Shown piece by piece: positions 1-8,398 of a stretch of 64,000 bases of DNA. This DNA comes from a virus. How positions within the stretch are numbered: position 1 is the stretch's first letter; each line of letters starts with the position of its first letter. The notes beneath the pieces are model-generated. The model worked only from the letters and a program-made list of their open reading frames with translations. It was not told where the DNA came from and did no database searches. A program made the translations under genes and the position numbers. The stretch covers positions 1 to 64,000 of the IMG/VR virus record IMGVR_UViG_3300017527_000160. One strand, given 5' to 3'.

Positions 1-357
1 AGACAAGCTGGTACTGGTATATTAGAAACTGTAACTGTTGATATTGAATGGATGTCTGGTGATGGGGTAACTCCAAGAGCTACAAAAACTATCGTTAAAT
101 ACCTTGATTTAGATGACGGTCTTAAAGGCAATCAAAAGGCAAGAGGTAGGTTGTTGAATAAGGCTAAAGGAGCTGCTATTCAACTGATAGGATTAGAAGC
201 TGGAAAAGCTTTTATGAGGACTTTAGGTTCTGAAATATCTCTTTATAAAGAAGGGGATTATGAAGTTCTTATTGACGGCATAAATGCTTCTGCTCAAAGT
301 CAAGAATTTAAAGATACTTTAGTTGGCATTCTTGATGTAAGTTATATTCCTGTATAA
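1..357 (+). CDS. C-terminal part of an unidentified phage protein (5' truncated)
   Basis: The reading frame is open from base 1, so the gene begins before the window and the first in-frame ATG at 52 is probably internal. The visible 118 residues are soluble, mixed alpha/beta, with a basic stretch rich in Lys, Arg and Gly and no Cys or membrane segment. Its stop codon shares one base with the start of the next gene (TAATG), which suggests co-translation with the small membrane proteins downstream. I do not recognise the family. It may be a virion or DNA-handling protein, but nothing visible decides this. Confidence 0.75.
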   Translation, partial: RQAGTGILETVTVDIEWMSGDGVTPRATKTIVKYLDLDDGLKGNQKARGRLLNKAKGAAIQLIGLEAGKAFMRTLGSEISLYKEGDYEVLIDGINASAQSQEFKDTLVGILDVSYIPV

Positions 358-761
358 TGGGCTACTTAGGCAACATATTTATTGGTGTAGACCAAACTGG
401 TAATGCAGTAGCTGGAGGTAATCCTGATTGCACTATATCTGGTAGGATAGGATACTATGCTAATCATGCTGATAAAAGTGTTCAGTGGTATTGGAAAGCA
501 CTGCAGTATTGTGTTAATACAACATTCTTCCCATTAGACGGACCGGATCATTGTCATTATGCTTACCATAACGACTGCAATGAGGAGTATATAGAACCTT
601 ACGGTGCCATGGTATTTCTGTTAAGCCTTATCACATTTGTAAGTTGTATGGTATTGATTTTACCATTTCACTTATTATGGTTATTCAATATTGTTAAACC
701 AAAGAGACAGCTTCCTTACAAGGAGTATCTTTTAAAAGAAGGAATATGCCAGAAGGTGTAG
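357..761 (+). CDS. Small conserved phage membrane protein, possible lysis-cassette member
   Basis: A 134-residue protein. The N-terminus reads GVDQTGNAVAGGNPDCTISGR; from memory, small phage proteins with a similar (L/V)DQ.GNA..GG.PD.TIS.R pattern often sit near endolysin genes, but their function is not settled. Residues about 82-112 are strongly hydrophobic (one long or two short membrane spans), followed by a basic cytoplasmic-type tail. There are several His and Cys residues between 50 and 80. It overlaps the upstream gene by one base and the downstream gene by 16. Location a few genes before the amidase is compatible with a role in lysis, which is an inference. Confidence 0.75.
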   Translation: MGYLGNIFIGVDQTGNAVAGGNPDCTISGRIGYYANHADKSVQWYWKALQYCVNTTFFPLDGPDHCHYAYHNDCNEEYIEPYGAMVFLLSLITFVSCMVLILPFHLLWLFNIVKPKRQLPYKEYLLKEGICQKV

Positions 762-1408
762 AAGATAAAATAGAAGCTGCTGAAAAGTGGTATGCTAAGT
801 TTCAGAAGAAACCGATCACTGCAATTATTGCTATTCTCATGTCCATGGGAACTTTGGGTGTAGGTGCTAAACTTGCGAGTATTGCGGATCCTTATATTAA
901 TGATGCTGTAATAGTTCAGGTAGAGACTACCAACTCTGACATGCAGGATGCATTAGTGATCTTTTGGGACTCTCTCTACAACGAAAGGAGCTCTTCCAAC
1001 AATGATGCTATTATAGATGAGTTAACAGACAAGATGTTAATGTTCACTGCAATGACTGGTAAGAAAGGTTTGAGTGATGAAGGTCTTATGGAGGAGATAG
1101 AGGAGAACTTTGACTTAGCAGACAGCTTGAAAGTCATGATGCCTGCCTTAAAGGAAACCACAGCTTGGGTTGAGGTCAAAAAGAATGAAGATGTAGAAGA
1201 TACCAGGTATGTAAAGTGCGGGTATGTCCTTTATGATACTAAAACAAAAAAGCCCAGATTTTTTGTAGACTGTGATAAACACGCTACACTCAGAGAGATA
1301 AAGCATGGCAGACCTTCTGGGGTTAATTTAAACTCACGCAGAGAAGTATTTTATTATAGAAACTCTGATGATAAGCCAATTATTTTATCATACCTTAGCA
1401 ACTATTAA
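746..1408 (+). CDS. Hypothetical protein with one N-terminal membrane segment
   Basis: A 220-residue protein that starts within the end of the preceding gene. Residues about 24-46 form a hydrophobic span (KPITAIIAILMSMGTLGVGA), after a short charged N-terminus; the rest is a soluble, acidic domain with helices and a C-terminal part of beta-type sequence. The arrangement resembles a membrane-anchored protein with its main domain on one side of the membrane. No enzyme motif was seen. With the two neighbouring membrane proteins it may belong to a lysis or membrane-remodelling cassette, but no known family was recognised. Confidence 0.75.
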   Translation: MPEGVEDKIEAAEKWYAKFQKKPITAIIAILMSMGTLGVGAKLASIADPYINDAVIVQVETTNSDMQDALVIFWDSLYNERSSSNNDAIIDELTDKMLMFTAMTGKKGLSDEGLMEEIEENFDLADSLKVMMPALKETTAWVEVKKNEDVEDTRYVKCGYVLYDTKTKKPRFFVDCDKHATLREIKHGRPSGVNLNSRREVFYYRNSDDKPIILSYLSNY

Positions 1409-1435
1409 TTGTCAAACATATAAAAAACCAACATT

Positions 1436-1771
1436 ATGAAAACGTTTATTAACAAGAGTACAGAGATCACAATGGCATTACCTCCGAAAGTTGAAGGTGG
1501 GGAACCGGAAACCTCAGTGATGTTATTTGCAGATTTAGCAAAAATGAGTCTTAACACAGCACCTCAAGGAGGCTGGACTACAGACGAGATGAGAACGCGT
1601 ATCAATATCACTGATAAGCTGGAAGATCTTAAAGTAGATGTTAAGGTGAAATTAGAAGATGCTGAATTTGAAAAGATACTTGAGTGCTCTAAAATAAAAT
1701 GGAACTTTATGCATAAGGATATTGTTGCATATGAAGACCATTTACTAGAACTTAAAACCGCTAAAAAATAA
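1436..1771 (+). CDS. Hypothetical soluble protein
   Basis: A 111-residue acidic protein with no membrane segment. The C-terminal half is helical and charged. The start is supported by an AACCAAC leader ending 3 bases before the ATG, a motif shared with several other genes here. It sits between a membrane-anchored protein and a holin-like protein, so it may share their expression. Function unknown. Confidence 0.7.
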   Translation: MKTFINKSTEITMALPPKVEGGEPETSVMLFADLAKMSLNTAPQGGWTTDEMRTRINITDKLEDLKVDVKVKLEDAEFEKILECSKIKWNFMHKDIVAYEDHLLELKTAKK

Positions 1772-1777
1772 CCACAC

Positions 1778-2110
1778 ATGGAACCCGTAACTTCTTTACC
1801 AATGGATCCTACAACTTCTTTACTATTTGGAGTTGCAGGCGCAGTGATATTAATACTACTTGCTGTAGTTGGATTCTTCTTAGCAAGGATTGTATCAGAT
1901 CTCAAATCTAACACTACAGAAATTGGTAAGAATAAAGGACGTATAGAACTTGTTGAACAACAACAGGAAAATGATATGCGCAGAATTGAAGAAGTTACCC
2001 AGTTGGAATTACGCACGATGTCTATTGGTATAAATCAATTGACATCCAATGTAAATACACTTGTCACAGCATTAGCTAAAAAGGGAATCGAAGCAGAGGA
2101 CAAGTCATAA
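1778..2110 (+). CDS. Holin-like protein: one membrane span followed by a coiled coil
   Basis: A 110-residue protein. Residues about 14-38 form a hydrophobic span rich in Val, Leu and Ile, followed by a long charged helix (about 40-105) with heptad-like spacing (IVSDLKSN, IELVEQQQ, MRRIEEV), typical of a coiled coil. A single span plus coiled coil is seen in some holin and holin-associated (XhlA-like) proteins. The endolysin lies two genes downstream, which supports a role in lysis. A spanin or another membrane scaffold are alternatives. The stop codon lies within a hairpin that may end the transcript. Confidence 0.65.
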   Translation: MEPVTSLPMDPTTSLLFGVAGAVILILLAVVGFFLARIVSDLKSNTTEIGKNKGRIELVEQQQENDMRRIEEVTQLELRTMSIGINQLTSNVNTLVTALAKKGIEAEDKS

Positions 2111-2122
2111 TTCTGTCCTCTG
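2094..2122 (+). terminator. Hairpin overlapping the stop codon, possible weak terminator
   Basis: CAGAGGACA (2094-2102) and TGTCCTCTG (2114-2122) form a perfect 9-bp stem with an 11-base loop. Only a short T run follows, so it is either a weak terminator or an mRNA 3' stabiliser. It directly precedes the -33 box of the next promoter. Confidence 0.55.
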
Positions 2123-2123
2123 A

Positions 2124-2156
2124 TTTGATATAGTCAATATAATTCAGTATATTATA
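2124..2156 (+). promoter_or_regulatory. Promoter, TTTG-N20-TATATTATA
   Basis: TTTG at 2124-2127, a 20-base spacer, then TATATTATA at 2148-2156. The layout equals the Bacteroidota vegetative promoter (TTTG, 19-21 nt, TAnnTTTG) but the -7 box has a phage-specific form that recurs before 15926, 16971, 22208 and 25510. Confidence 0.7.
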
Positions 2157-2212
2157 GTAAATAGACTGACTTATGAATATTACTCAGGACATCGTCTAGT
2201 TATTTATAAACT

Positions 2213-2244
2213 TTTGATATTTAAACTTATTTTAGTTACCTTTG
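2213..2244 (+). promoter_or_regulatory. Canonical Bacteroidota promoter, TTTG-N20-TACCTTTG
   Basis: TTTG at 2213-2216, a 20-base spacer and TACCTTTG at 2237-2244 match the Bacteroidota consensus exactly. It lies about 25 bases before the ATG at 2269. Its presence rules out the TTG at 2242 as the start of the downstream gene. Confidence 0.75.
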
Positions 2245-2268
2245 CCTGTAACTAAAAATAGATTTATA

Positions 2269-2664
2269 ATGTCAGAAGAAAACCAACAAGATTCTGCTCA
2301 GAAGGAATACTCCGAAGAAGAGCTCGCAAAGATGCGCGACAAGATGACTAAGTTCTATAAGGACGAAGCTAAGCATCTACAACCCCAAGCAGCATACTAT
2401 AGACTCCTAGCTGAGATCGAAGAGAACAAAGTTCGTAGATATTCTGCGATGGCTCAAGGTGCTCACATGTATGCTCAAGCTGAACAGGCTGAGAATGAAG
2501 CGAAAGCTGCAATGACTCAAGCTAAAGCTAAAGCAGAAGCAGAAGCAGCTGCAAAAGAGAATGGTAAAGTACCACCAAATGCGCCTGGTGATGCAGAACC
2601 AAAGGCAAAACCTACACCTCCTGCAATGGCTGAGAAAGCTCCACGTAAACTTAAAAAAGACTAA
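2269..2664 (+). CDS. Small helical Ala/Glu/Lys-rich protein conserved-looking in crAss-like phages
   Basis: A 131-residue protein. ATG 2269 is chosen because the upstream in-frame TTG at 2242 lies in a promoter -7 box. Residues about 15-95 are one long charged helix with a core reading FYKDEAKHLQPQAAYYRLLAEIEENKVRRY, and the tail is rich in Pro, Ala and Lys and likely disordered. From memory, short proteins with a similar FY....LKLQA.YE.LLA.IE core occur among crAss-like structural genes; function unknown. It is the first gene after the tandem promoters and is separated by one base from the amidase start. Confidence 0.8.
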   Translation: MSEENQQDSAQKEYSEEELAKMRDKMTKFYKDEAKHLQPQAAYYRLLAEIEENKVRRYSAMAQGAHMYAQAEQAENEAKAAMTQAKAKAEAEAAAKENGKVPPNAPGDAEPKAKPTPPAMAEKAPRKLKKD

Positions 2665-2665
2665 G

Positions 2666-3559
2666 ATGGTATATAAGAAAGGAAGTACAGGAAGGATGGT
2701 AAAAGCGATTCAAGAAACGCTAGGTTTACCTATAGACGGGCAATTCGGACCCAAGACTGAAGCTGCTGTTGTAGCATGGCAGATGGATCACAACTTAGTT
2801 GCTGATGGTATCGTAGGAAAGAAGACACTTGAGGAAATGGGTATCTTAGATACTGATATGAAGAAAGCATCTTTACGTTTAGCAAATGGTCTAAACATTC
2901 AGCAGGAGTTTCTTCCTAAAGGAGAATACATACAGAACGACCAACCTATTTTAAATGACTATGTGTTTATACATCATACGTCTGGTTGGAATAACCCGTT
3001 CAAAGTAATCAACTCTTGGGGTAGAGATGACCGTGGTAGAATCGCTACTGAGTTCGTCATTGGTGGACAGAACGTTAAGAATAACAATGATGACCATGAT
3101 GGTGTCACTGTTCAAGCATTCCCTGAAGGGTGTCAAGGTTGGCATCTAGGTCCAACTGGTTCAAGATACATGAATAGACATTCTGTAGGGATAGAGCTAT
3201 GCGCTTTCGGTTATCTTACTGATGACGGTAAGACTTACACGGGAACTACGGCTCACCAGGATCAGATCGTAGAATTAGCTGAGATTTTCCATAAACATGC
3301 TAAGTGGCATAAGTATTCGGATAAGCAACTGTATAGTCTTAAACGATTGTTACAGTACATAGCTTCTCGTGACAGTATTGATTTACAAGAAGGTTTAGTT
3401 AAGTGGATTCATAAGATGGGTGCTACGAAAGCATTCGGTTTCCAACAAGATGCTTATGAAGGAAAGGTAAAAGGTTTATTAACTCACACTAATGTTAGGA
3501 AGGATAAGACAGATTGCTTTCCACAACAGGAGTTAATAGATATGTTGTTAAGTCTGTAA
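2666..3559 (+). CDS. Endolysin: peptidoglycan-binding domain plus N-acetylmuramoyl-L-alanine amidase
   Basis: A 297-residue enzyme predicted to cut the bond between N-acetylmuramic acid and the stem peptide. Residues 1-62 form a PG_binding_1-type domain (GSTGRMVKAIQETLG, then DG.FGPKTEAAVVAWQ). Residues about 85-297 are an Amidase_2 (T7 lysozyme/AmpD-like) domain: H103/H104 in the IHHT strand, an Asn-Arg-His-Ser-Val-Gly-Ile-Glu strand, H274 in LTHTN and C284 in KTDC, which together fit a His-His-Cys zinc site. ATG 2666 is chosen over upstream in-frame starts because it follows the previous stop by one base. There is no signal peptide, so it would need a holin, and a holin-like gene lies at 1778. 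Confidence 0.93.
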   Translation: MVYKKGSTGRMVKAIQETLGLPIDGQFGPKTEAAVVAWQMDHNLVADGIVGKKTLEEMGILDTDMKKASLRLANGLNIQQEFLPKGEYIQNDQPILNDYVFIHHTSGWNNPFKVINSWGRDDRGRIATEFVIGGQNVKNNNDDHDGVTVQAFPEGCQGWHLGPTGSRYMNRHSVGIELCAFGYLTDDGKTYTGTTAHQDQIVELAEIFHKHAKWHKYSDKQLYSLKRLLQYIASRDSIDLQEGLVKWIHKMGATKAFGFQQDAYEGKVKGLLTHTNVRKDKTDCFPQQELIDMLLSL

Positions 3560-3571
3560 AACCAACATAAA

Positions 3572-3940
3572 ATGGCACAAGCAAATTTAGTATCCAAGAA
3601 GGTACGAATGGGTCATCGCGACATCATTAAGTATCAATTGGTAACACATTGCTTTATAAACGACATCCAACTCTCTAGCAATGAGTTGGACTGTCTTGCC
3701 TTACTAGGAGCTTATGGTGAACATGAGCTTTCTGAGTTTTGTAACATTGCTGTAGATGAGAAGATCTTTAAGACCGCTCAGACAGTAAGGAACTTCATGA
3801 CTAAGGCAGGTAAAGTAAACCTTGTTAACAAGGATCGTACAAACAAGAAGAGGATCTCACTGAGGGAAGAACTCAAAATACAAACAGAAGGGAATATAGT
3901 ATTAGACTTTAAAGTAGTTTATGTTACCGAAAGCGAGTAA
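3572..3940 (+). CDS. Conserved small helix-turn-helix-like protein near the terminase
   Basis: A 122-residue protein. The central part (SSNELDCLALLGAYGEHELSEFC, then TAQTVRNFMTKAGKVNLVNKD) has the helical pattern of a winged helix-turn-helix DNA-binding domain. From memory, crAss-like phages encode a similar protein (LALLG..G.LSL.EFC, QSVRN.I.K) beside the packaging genes. It could be a small terminase subunit or a transcription factor; the sequence does not decide. The AACCAAC leader at 3560-3566 precedes the ATG, and the gene overlaps the next by 20 bases. Confidence 0.8.
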   Translation: MAQANLVSKKVRMGHRDIIKYQLVTHCFINDIQLSSNELDCLALLGAYGEHELSEFCNIAVDEKIFKTAQTVRNFMTKAGKVNLVNKDRTNKKRISLREELKIQTEGNIVLDFKVVYVTESE

Positions 3941-4325
3941 ACACTATATACAACCTACGGCTGAAGAGCTAGACCTAGATGCACAACTTATAGAACATGC
4001 TGTATCATTTTACTATTCGACTTTGAGAAAAGCTCTGTCGGATTTAAAATGCTATAACATACAGGTTGAGAATATAGGTACGTTTAAAGCCAAGTCGAAA
4101 GAACTTCCTAAGCTGATTGCTAAGTATAACAAGCACCTGAGTGTACTCAACGTTGAAACTTTCAGAGGTATGCAAACCAAGAAAGATGTTGAGGGTAAAC
4201 TCGCAAAGGTTGTTGGACTACAAGATCAGATAAACGAAACTCGTGAGAGGAAGAAAGAATTTTTTAAAAACAAGAAGAATGGGAACACTGGGACAAATAT
4301 GGAAAGCAAGGAAACAGATCCTTGA
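3921..4325 (+). CDS. Conserved helical protein of the packaging region
   Basis: A 134-residue protein with helices and a central strand motif NIQVENIGTFKAKSKELPKLIAKYNKHL. From memory, crAss-like phages carry small proteins with the pattern FYW..VRK.LS.LK...I.V.NLGTF..K near the terminase, which matches the YYSTLRKALSDLKCYNIQVENIGTF segment here. The pattern is reminiscent of the core of HU/IHF-like folds, but that is a guess. The C-terminal 30 residues are charged, low-complexity and overlap the next gene. Confidence 0.8.
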   Translation: MLPKASKHYIQPTAEELDLDAQLIEHAVSFYYSTLRKALSDLKCYNIQVENIGTFKAKSKELPKLIAKYNKHLSVLNVETFRGMQTKKDVEGKLAKVVGLQDQINETRERKKEFFKNKKNGNTGTNMESKETDP

Positions 4326-4632
4326 GGGTGTTAAGAATACCGTTGTGAAAGATGAGTTCGTAGAACTTGTTGCTGCAAATAGAATGGAGATATGTAAAGC
4401 ATGTCCTAAGTTTGACGGTAAGTGTACTGTGGCAGGAACAGGTCCATGCTGTGGAGCTTGTGGATGTAGTCTTAAGTTTAAAGTCAGGTCTATGTCAACG
4501 TTCTGTGGAATGACTAATATAGGAGAAGATCCTAAGTGGATGGCAATAATGTCACAAGAAGAAGAGCAGAAAATGCTGGAGGAAGAATTAGTTTTGTTAG
4601 AAAAGACTAAGGATGAGCGGACAGATACCTGA
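4279..4632 (+). CDS. Small zinc-finger protein (Cys-rich)
   Basis: A 117-residue protein. ATG 4279 (MGTLGQIWK) is preferred to 4243 because it reduces the overlap with the upstream gene and gives a start typical of related proteins. The centre holds a Cys cluster: EICKACPKFDGKC, then GPCCGACGCSLKFKVRS and a later Cys, compatible with two Zn sites. From memory, Bacteroidota phages have small proteins with R.EIC..C..F...C..CGC.L..K.R next to the terminase. The C-terminus is a Glu-rich helix. Its role is unknown; nucleic-acid or protein binding is plausible. Confidence 0.82.
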   Translation: MGTLGQIWKARKQILEGVKNTVVKDEFVELVAANRMEICKACPKFDGKCTVAGTGPCCGACGCSLKFKVRSMSTFCGMTNIGEDPKWMAIMSQEEEQKMLEEELVLLEKTKDERTDT

Positions 4633-4903
4633 ACAAACTGATGGAGTAGCTGTTGTACACGGTAGCCACGCACGAGATCTGAACGAATATTATCCTAATG
4701 AGATGTTTGAAAGGAACTTGGTAGACTGGTATGAATGGTACTGCATTGAAGGGCACATCACTAAAGAAGAACATGCTAACGTAACAGCCATGCTTGCTTC
4801 AGAAGATAAAGAGAACTATACAGTTGCTATAGAAATAATAAAGATAATACAGACAAAATGGAACTTAAATTCACCGCAGAAAATCACAAGTACGAAACAG
4901 TAG
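4613..4903 (+). CDS. Hypothetical acidic helical protein
   Basis: A 96-residue acidic protein with mainly helical character (MFERNLVDWYEWYCIEGHITKEEHANVTAMLAS). It overlaps the zinc-finger gene by 20 bases and the nuclease gene by 46, so all three are probably translated from one mRNA. The ITKEEHANVTAMLASED segment resembles a short helix-turn-helix of the kind found in small phage accessory proteins, but there is no clear family. Confidence 0.7.
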   Translation: MSGQIPEQTDGVAVVHGSHARDLNEYYPNEMFERNLVDWYEWYCIEGHITKEEHANVTAMLASEDKENYTVAIEIIKIIQTKWNLNSPQKITSTKQ

Positions 4904-5682
4904 ATGATCCTAGTAAGAAGTGGGTTAGTGCTACTGGAATACTGAAAGGACTAACAGAACCGTTTGATCAGCTAGCAGTAGCTACAAGATCATCTAAGAG
5001 TAAGCGTTCCAAATGGTACGGATTAACTCCTAAAAGGATTATTGAAATATGGGATAAAGAAGCAAAACGTGCGACTGACTTGGGCTCATGGTATCATGAC
5101 CAAAGAGAGACAGATTTGCTGGCTTGCTCTACCGTACAACGAGATGGTAAAGACCTTCCCATCGTTCATCCTATACTCGACGGTCTTTTAAAGTTTGCTC
5201 CAGATCAACAGGTAGTGCCTGGTATTTACCCAGAACACTTCGTTTATTTGAAGAGTGCTTTGATATGCGGACAAGCCGATAGAGTAGAGGTTGTAGGGAA
5301 CAAGGTGAATGTTTATGACTACAAGACGAACAAAAAGATGCGTGAGGCGTATACTAATTGGGAGGGTAAGACTAAGATGATGTTGGGTCCTATAAGTCAT
5401 CTTGAGGATTCGGATCTCATACACTACGCTTTACAGCTAAGTATTTATATGTATATCATATTGAAGCATAACCATACACTTGAACCAGGTAAACTGGAGA
5501 TATCACACATCATGTTTGAAGTTGATTCTGTGGATGAATTTGGTTTCCCAACGTCAGCAATCGATGCTGCAGGAGATCCGATTATAAAAGAAATCGTACC
5601 TTACGAGTTACCATACCTTAAGAAGGAAGTGATGGCTATGATAAAGTACATAAAGATGAACCCTAAAGAATTCGGAAGATGA
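4858..5682 (+). CDS. PD-(D/E)XK superfamily nuclease (RecB/Cas4-like)
   Basis: A 274-residue protein with the ordered motifs of the PD-(D/E)XK fold: GSWYHDQRE (motif I, G..xH), Glu in YPEHFVY, GQADRVEVVGNKVNVYDYKTNKK (the metal-binding Asp and D-Y-K-T core), and YALQLSIYMYII (Q..xY). All catalytic positions look intact, so it should be an active Mg-dependent DNase. In crAss-like phages a PD-(D/E)XK nuclease gene next to the large terminase is common, and it may help to process DNA for packaging or recombination. It overlaps the next gene by 4 bases (ATGA). Confidence 0.88.
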   Translation: MELKFTAENHKYETVDDPSKKWVSATGILKGLTEPFDQLAVATRSSKSKRSKWYGLTPKRIIEIWDKEAKRATDLGSWYHDQRETDLLACSTVQRDGKDLPIVHPILDGLLKFAPDQQVVPGIYPEHFVYLKSALICGQADRVEVVGNKVNVYDYKTNKKMREAYTNWEGKTKMMLGPISHLEDSDLIHYALQLSIYMYIILKHNHTLEPGKLEISHIMFEVDSVDEFGFPTSAIDAAGDPIIKEIVPYELPYLKKEVMAMIKYIKMNPKEFGR

Positions 5683-6194
5683 TAAAGTTACTAGATATCC
5701 AGAACAAGGTTGTTATACCTACAGAGCATTGTCAAACTATCAAATGGCTCAAAGTCATACAGGATAAGTTTCCAGATGACTACATGAAATTATATGCTTA
5801 CATTTTCTACATGGCATGTCCTGGAGAAGCTAATCCTTACTTCAACCTTGTAATGGATCTTCGAGAGGAGACAGTGATCCAAGACATCGAAGTTAACAGA
5901 GATTTATTAGAAGAAGATGAAGTGATAGAGGCTGTGGAAAAAGCAACTAAGCTTTATGAAACACCTACTGTACGAGCGTACAAAGGTATCACTACCATGT
6001 TGGATAACATCACGGAGTATATGGAAACGACGAAACCTACTGCCGGTAGGGATGGAAATCTTCCAGCTATGATACGATTGGCTAAAGATTTTGATGATAT
6101 ACGTCAGTCTTATAAAGGTGTGGCAAAAGACTTAGCCGCAGAACAAGAGTCTCAGGTTCGTGGTGGACAGAACTTAGGATATGATCAAATATAA
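5679..6194 (+). CDS. Conserved protein directly upstream of terminase, possible small terminase subunit
   Basis: A 171-residue acidic, mostly helical protein. Key features are VVIPTEHC near the start, FPDDYMKLYAYIFYMACP, KLYETPTVRAYKGITTMLDNITEYM, and TAGRDGNLPAMIRLAKDFDDIRQSYKG. From memory, this pattern is highly conserved immediately before TerL in crAss-like phages. Position and size fit a small terminase subunit, but no HTH was recognised. Its stop overlaps the TerL start by one base (TAATG), so the two are very likely co-translated. Confidence 0.85.
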   Translation: MIKLLDIQNKVVIPTEHCQTIKWLKVIQDKFPDDYMKLYAYIFYMACPGEANPYFNLVMDLREETVIQDIEVNRDLLEEDEVIEAVEKATKLYETPTVRAYKGITTMLDNITEYMETTKPTAGRDGNLPAMIRLAKDFDDIRQSYKGVAKDLAAEQESQVRGGQNLGYDQI

Positions 6195-8398
6195 TGGAGA
6201 TACTAGACTTTCATAGACTGATACCTACGTACGATAACGGAACGTGGACAGAAACAGAGTTCACTGACCTGCAAGAGTTCCGTGATTTTGTTAAGAGTAC
6301 TTTTAGAGAACCCGGTAAGTATGAGTTCGATGAGACATCAGAATTATTTAATGCACAGGCCCGTCTGTTTAAATCACAAGGTGAAGCCTATTGCTTATCT
6401 GCTTTCAGAAGCAAAGACTTCATTAACTACTGGGATCTGGAGAAGCGCAAGTCTCGCGTTGGATGTATCTTCAAGAACAACGGTAAGGTTTGGTACTTAC
6501 CTCGTGACTATTATTTTTGGATTAATTTCCTTCCTATCTACGACAAGATCAAGAAAGACTTTGCCTTTGCGCAAGTATGGGATGTACAGTTACATATGGC
6601 TCTCTATGAGGAGTTAGCTGAACTTCATTACAAGCATGCGAGTATATTTAAGAAACGGCAGATAGCTTCGTCTTATTTTCACATGGGGAAACTGATCAAC
6701 AGGATCTGGTTTGAACCAGGAGCAATACTTAAGATGGGTGCATCCCTAAAGGATTTCATTAACCTTGCTGGATCTTGGAAGTTCTTGGAAGAGTACCGTG
6801 CATTTCTGAATGCGAACACTGCATGGTATCGACCGATGAATCCAGGTAAGGTATTAGAGTGGCAACAGAAGATTGAAGTAACTCAGGGTGGTAGAAAGAA
6901 AGATGTGGGTCTCAAAGGAATGATCACAGGTATGTCATTCGAGCAGAGTGATACAAAAGGTGTCGGTGGACCTTGTACAATCTTCTTCTATGAGGAGGGT
7001 GGTGTTGCAAGAACCGCTGATAAAACTTTCGAGTTTATCCGTCCTGCAATGCAAGCAGGAGATATTACCACAGGGCTGTTTATTATTGCAGGTTCTGTAG
7101 GTAAGCTTAAGGATGCTGGACCACTGAAAGACTTTACATATAATCCAGAAGCCAATGATATCTACGCAGTGGATACAGATCTTATCGATGAGAAGCGTAC
7201 TAAAGGAAAGAGCGGATTGTTTATTCCTGAACAATGGGGTATGCCTCCATATATCGATGAGCATGGTAACTCTCAAGTTGAACAAGCTCTTGCTTCACTA
7301 GAAGCTAAATTCGAGAAGTGGAAGAAAGAGTTATCACCAGAACGTTATCAGATACGTATCTCACAGCATCCTAGAAACATCAAGGAAGGATTCGCCCACA
7401 GGGAGGAGTCTAAGTTTCCAATGAGTTTAGTTACACATCAGAAACGTGAGATCGAAGAAAAGATGTATCCGTTTGAACTGATAGATCTCTCAGAAGATTT
7501 CGCAGGGAACCTTGTGGTAAAGAAGACTACTAAACCGCCTATCACTGATTTCCCAGTCAAGCCTAACATGGAGGATAAGACGGGAACCATAGTAGTATGG
7601 GAACGCCCGGGTGATAATCCTGAACATGGTGAGCATTACGCATCGATAGATCCCGTGTCAGAGGGAAAGACAACTACCTCTGATTCACTTTGTTCTATTT
7701 ATGTTTACAGGTCAGCTACTCAAGTGAAGCGTTACACTGAAGATGGTATAGAGAACTTTGTAGAGGGTGATAAGATTGTTGCTGCTTGGTGTGGTAGATT
7801 CGATGACATCAACAAGACACACGATCGCTTACGTATGATTATCGAGTGGTATAATGCACAGACCTTGATTGAGAATAACATCTCGCTGTTCATTCAGTAT
7901 ATGATCAAGATGAGAAAGCAGAAGTACTTGATCCCAAAGAACCAGGTTATATTCCTGAAGGAAGCTCAAGCAAACAAGACAGTATACCAAGACTACGGTT
8001 GGAAGAATACAGGTACTCTCTTCAAGAACCATATGCTGAACTATCTTATTGAGTGGCTTAAAGAAGTTGTTGAAGAAGACATCGATGACTTAGGTGTTAT
8101 CCAGAAGAAGCACTACGGGATTCGCAGGTTACCTGATATGATGGCATTGATTGAAATGGAACACTATGATGGTGTTGTCAATGTCGATAGATTGGTATCT
8201 TTGGCAGCGCTGATTGCGTTCGTTAAAGTACGAGAATCTAACGCTCCACGACCGGTCAAGGTAGAAAATGAAATAGGTAATGGCTTGGAAAAGTCGGAAA
8301 ATTTGTATAAATTAAAGAGTGGTGCCTTCAAGCATGTTGGGAGATCTAATAAGACTCAATCAACTAAACGTAGGTCGCCATTTAAACGTATTCGCTAG
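6194..8398 (+). CDS. terL: Terminase large subunit
   Basis: A 734-residue DNA-packaging motor and headful nuclease. The ATPase part has a deviant Walker A (R155-Q-I-A-S-S, with no classical GKS/T) and a Walker B of C-T-I-F-F-Y-E267-E268 type. The nuclease domain begins with ASIDPVSEG (D486 as first metal ligand), passes LIENNISLFIQYM, and ends with VNVDRLVSLAALIAFVK (D665). The whole reads like crAss-like TerL. It would work with the portal encoded immediately downstream. The stop is TAG and the portal ATG is the next codon in the same frame, so readthrough would fuse the two. The C-terminal basic tail (KRRSPFKRIR) is typical. Confidence 0.93.
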   Translation: MEILDFHRLIPTYDNGTWTETEFTDLQEFRDFVKSTFREPGKYEFDETSELFNAQARLFKSQGEAYCLSAFRSKDFINYWDLEKRKSRVGCIFKNNGKVWYLPRDYYFWINFLPIYDKIKKDFAFAQVWDVQLHMALYEELAELHYKHASIFKKRQIASSYFHMGKLINRIWFEPGAILKMGASLKDFINLAGSWKFLEEYRAFLNANTAWYRPMNPGKVLEWQQKIEVTQGGRKKDVGLKGMITGMSFEQSDTKGVGGPCTIFFYEEGGVARTADKTFEFIRPAMQAGDITTGLFIIAGSVGKLKDAGPLKDFTYNPEANDIYAVDTDLIDEKRTKGKSGLFIPEQWGMPPYIDEHGNSQVEQALASLEAKFEKWKKELSPERYQIRISQHPRNIKEGFAHREESKFPMSLVTHQKREIEEKMYPFELIDLSEDFAGNLVVKKTTKPPITDFPVKPNMEDKTGTIVVWERPGDNPEHGEHYASIDPVSEGKTTTSDSLCSIYVYRSATQVKRYTEDGIENFVEGDKIVAAWCGRFDDINKTHDRLRMIIEWYNAQTLIENNISLFIQYMIKMRKQKYLIPKNQVIFLKEAQANKTVYQDYGWKNTGTLFKNHMLNYLIEWLKEVVEEDIDDLGVIQKKHYGIRRLPDMMALIEMEHYDGVVNVDRLVSLAALIAFVKVRESNAPRPVKVENEIGNGLEKSENLYKLKSGAFKHVGRSNKTQSTKRRSPFKRIR

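Noticed and set aside
2242-2268. TTG start extending the 131-residue protein upstream
   Set aside because: The extension lies within the -7 box of a canonical promoter; ATG 2269 is better.
2561-2665. Longer amidase starting at 2561
   Set aside because: It would overlap the previous gene by over 100 bases with an odd N-terminus; the peptidoglycan-binding domain begins at ATG 2666.
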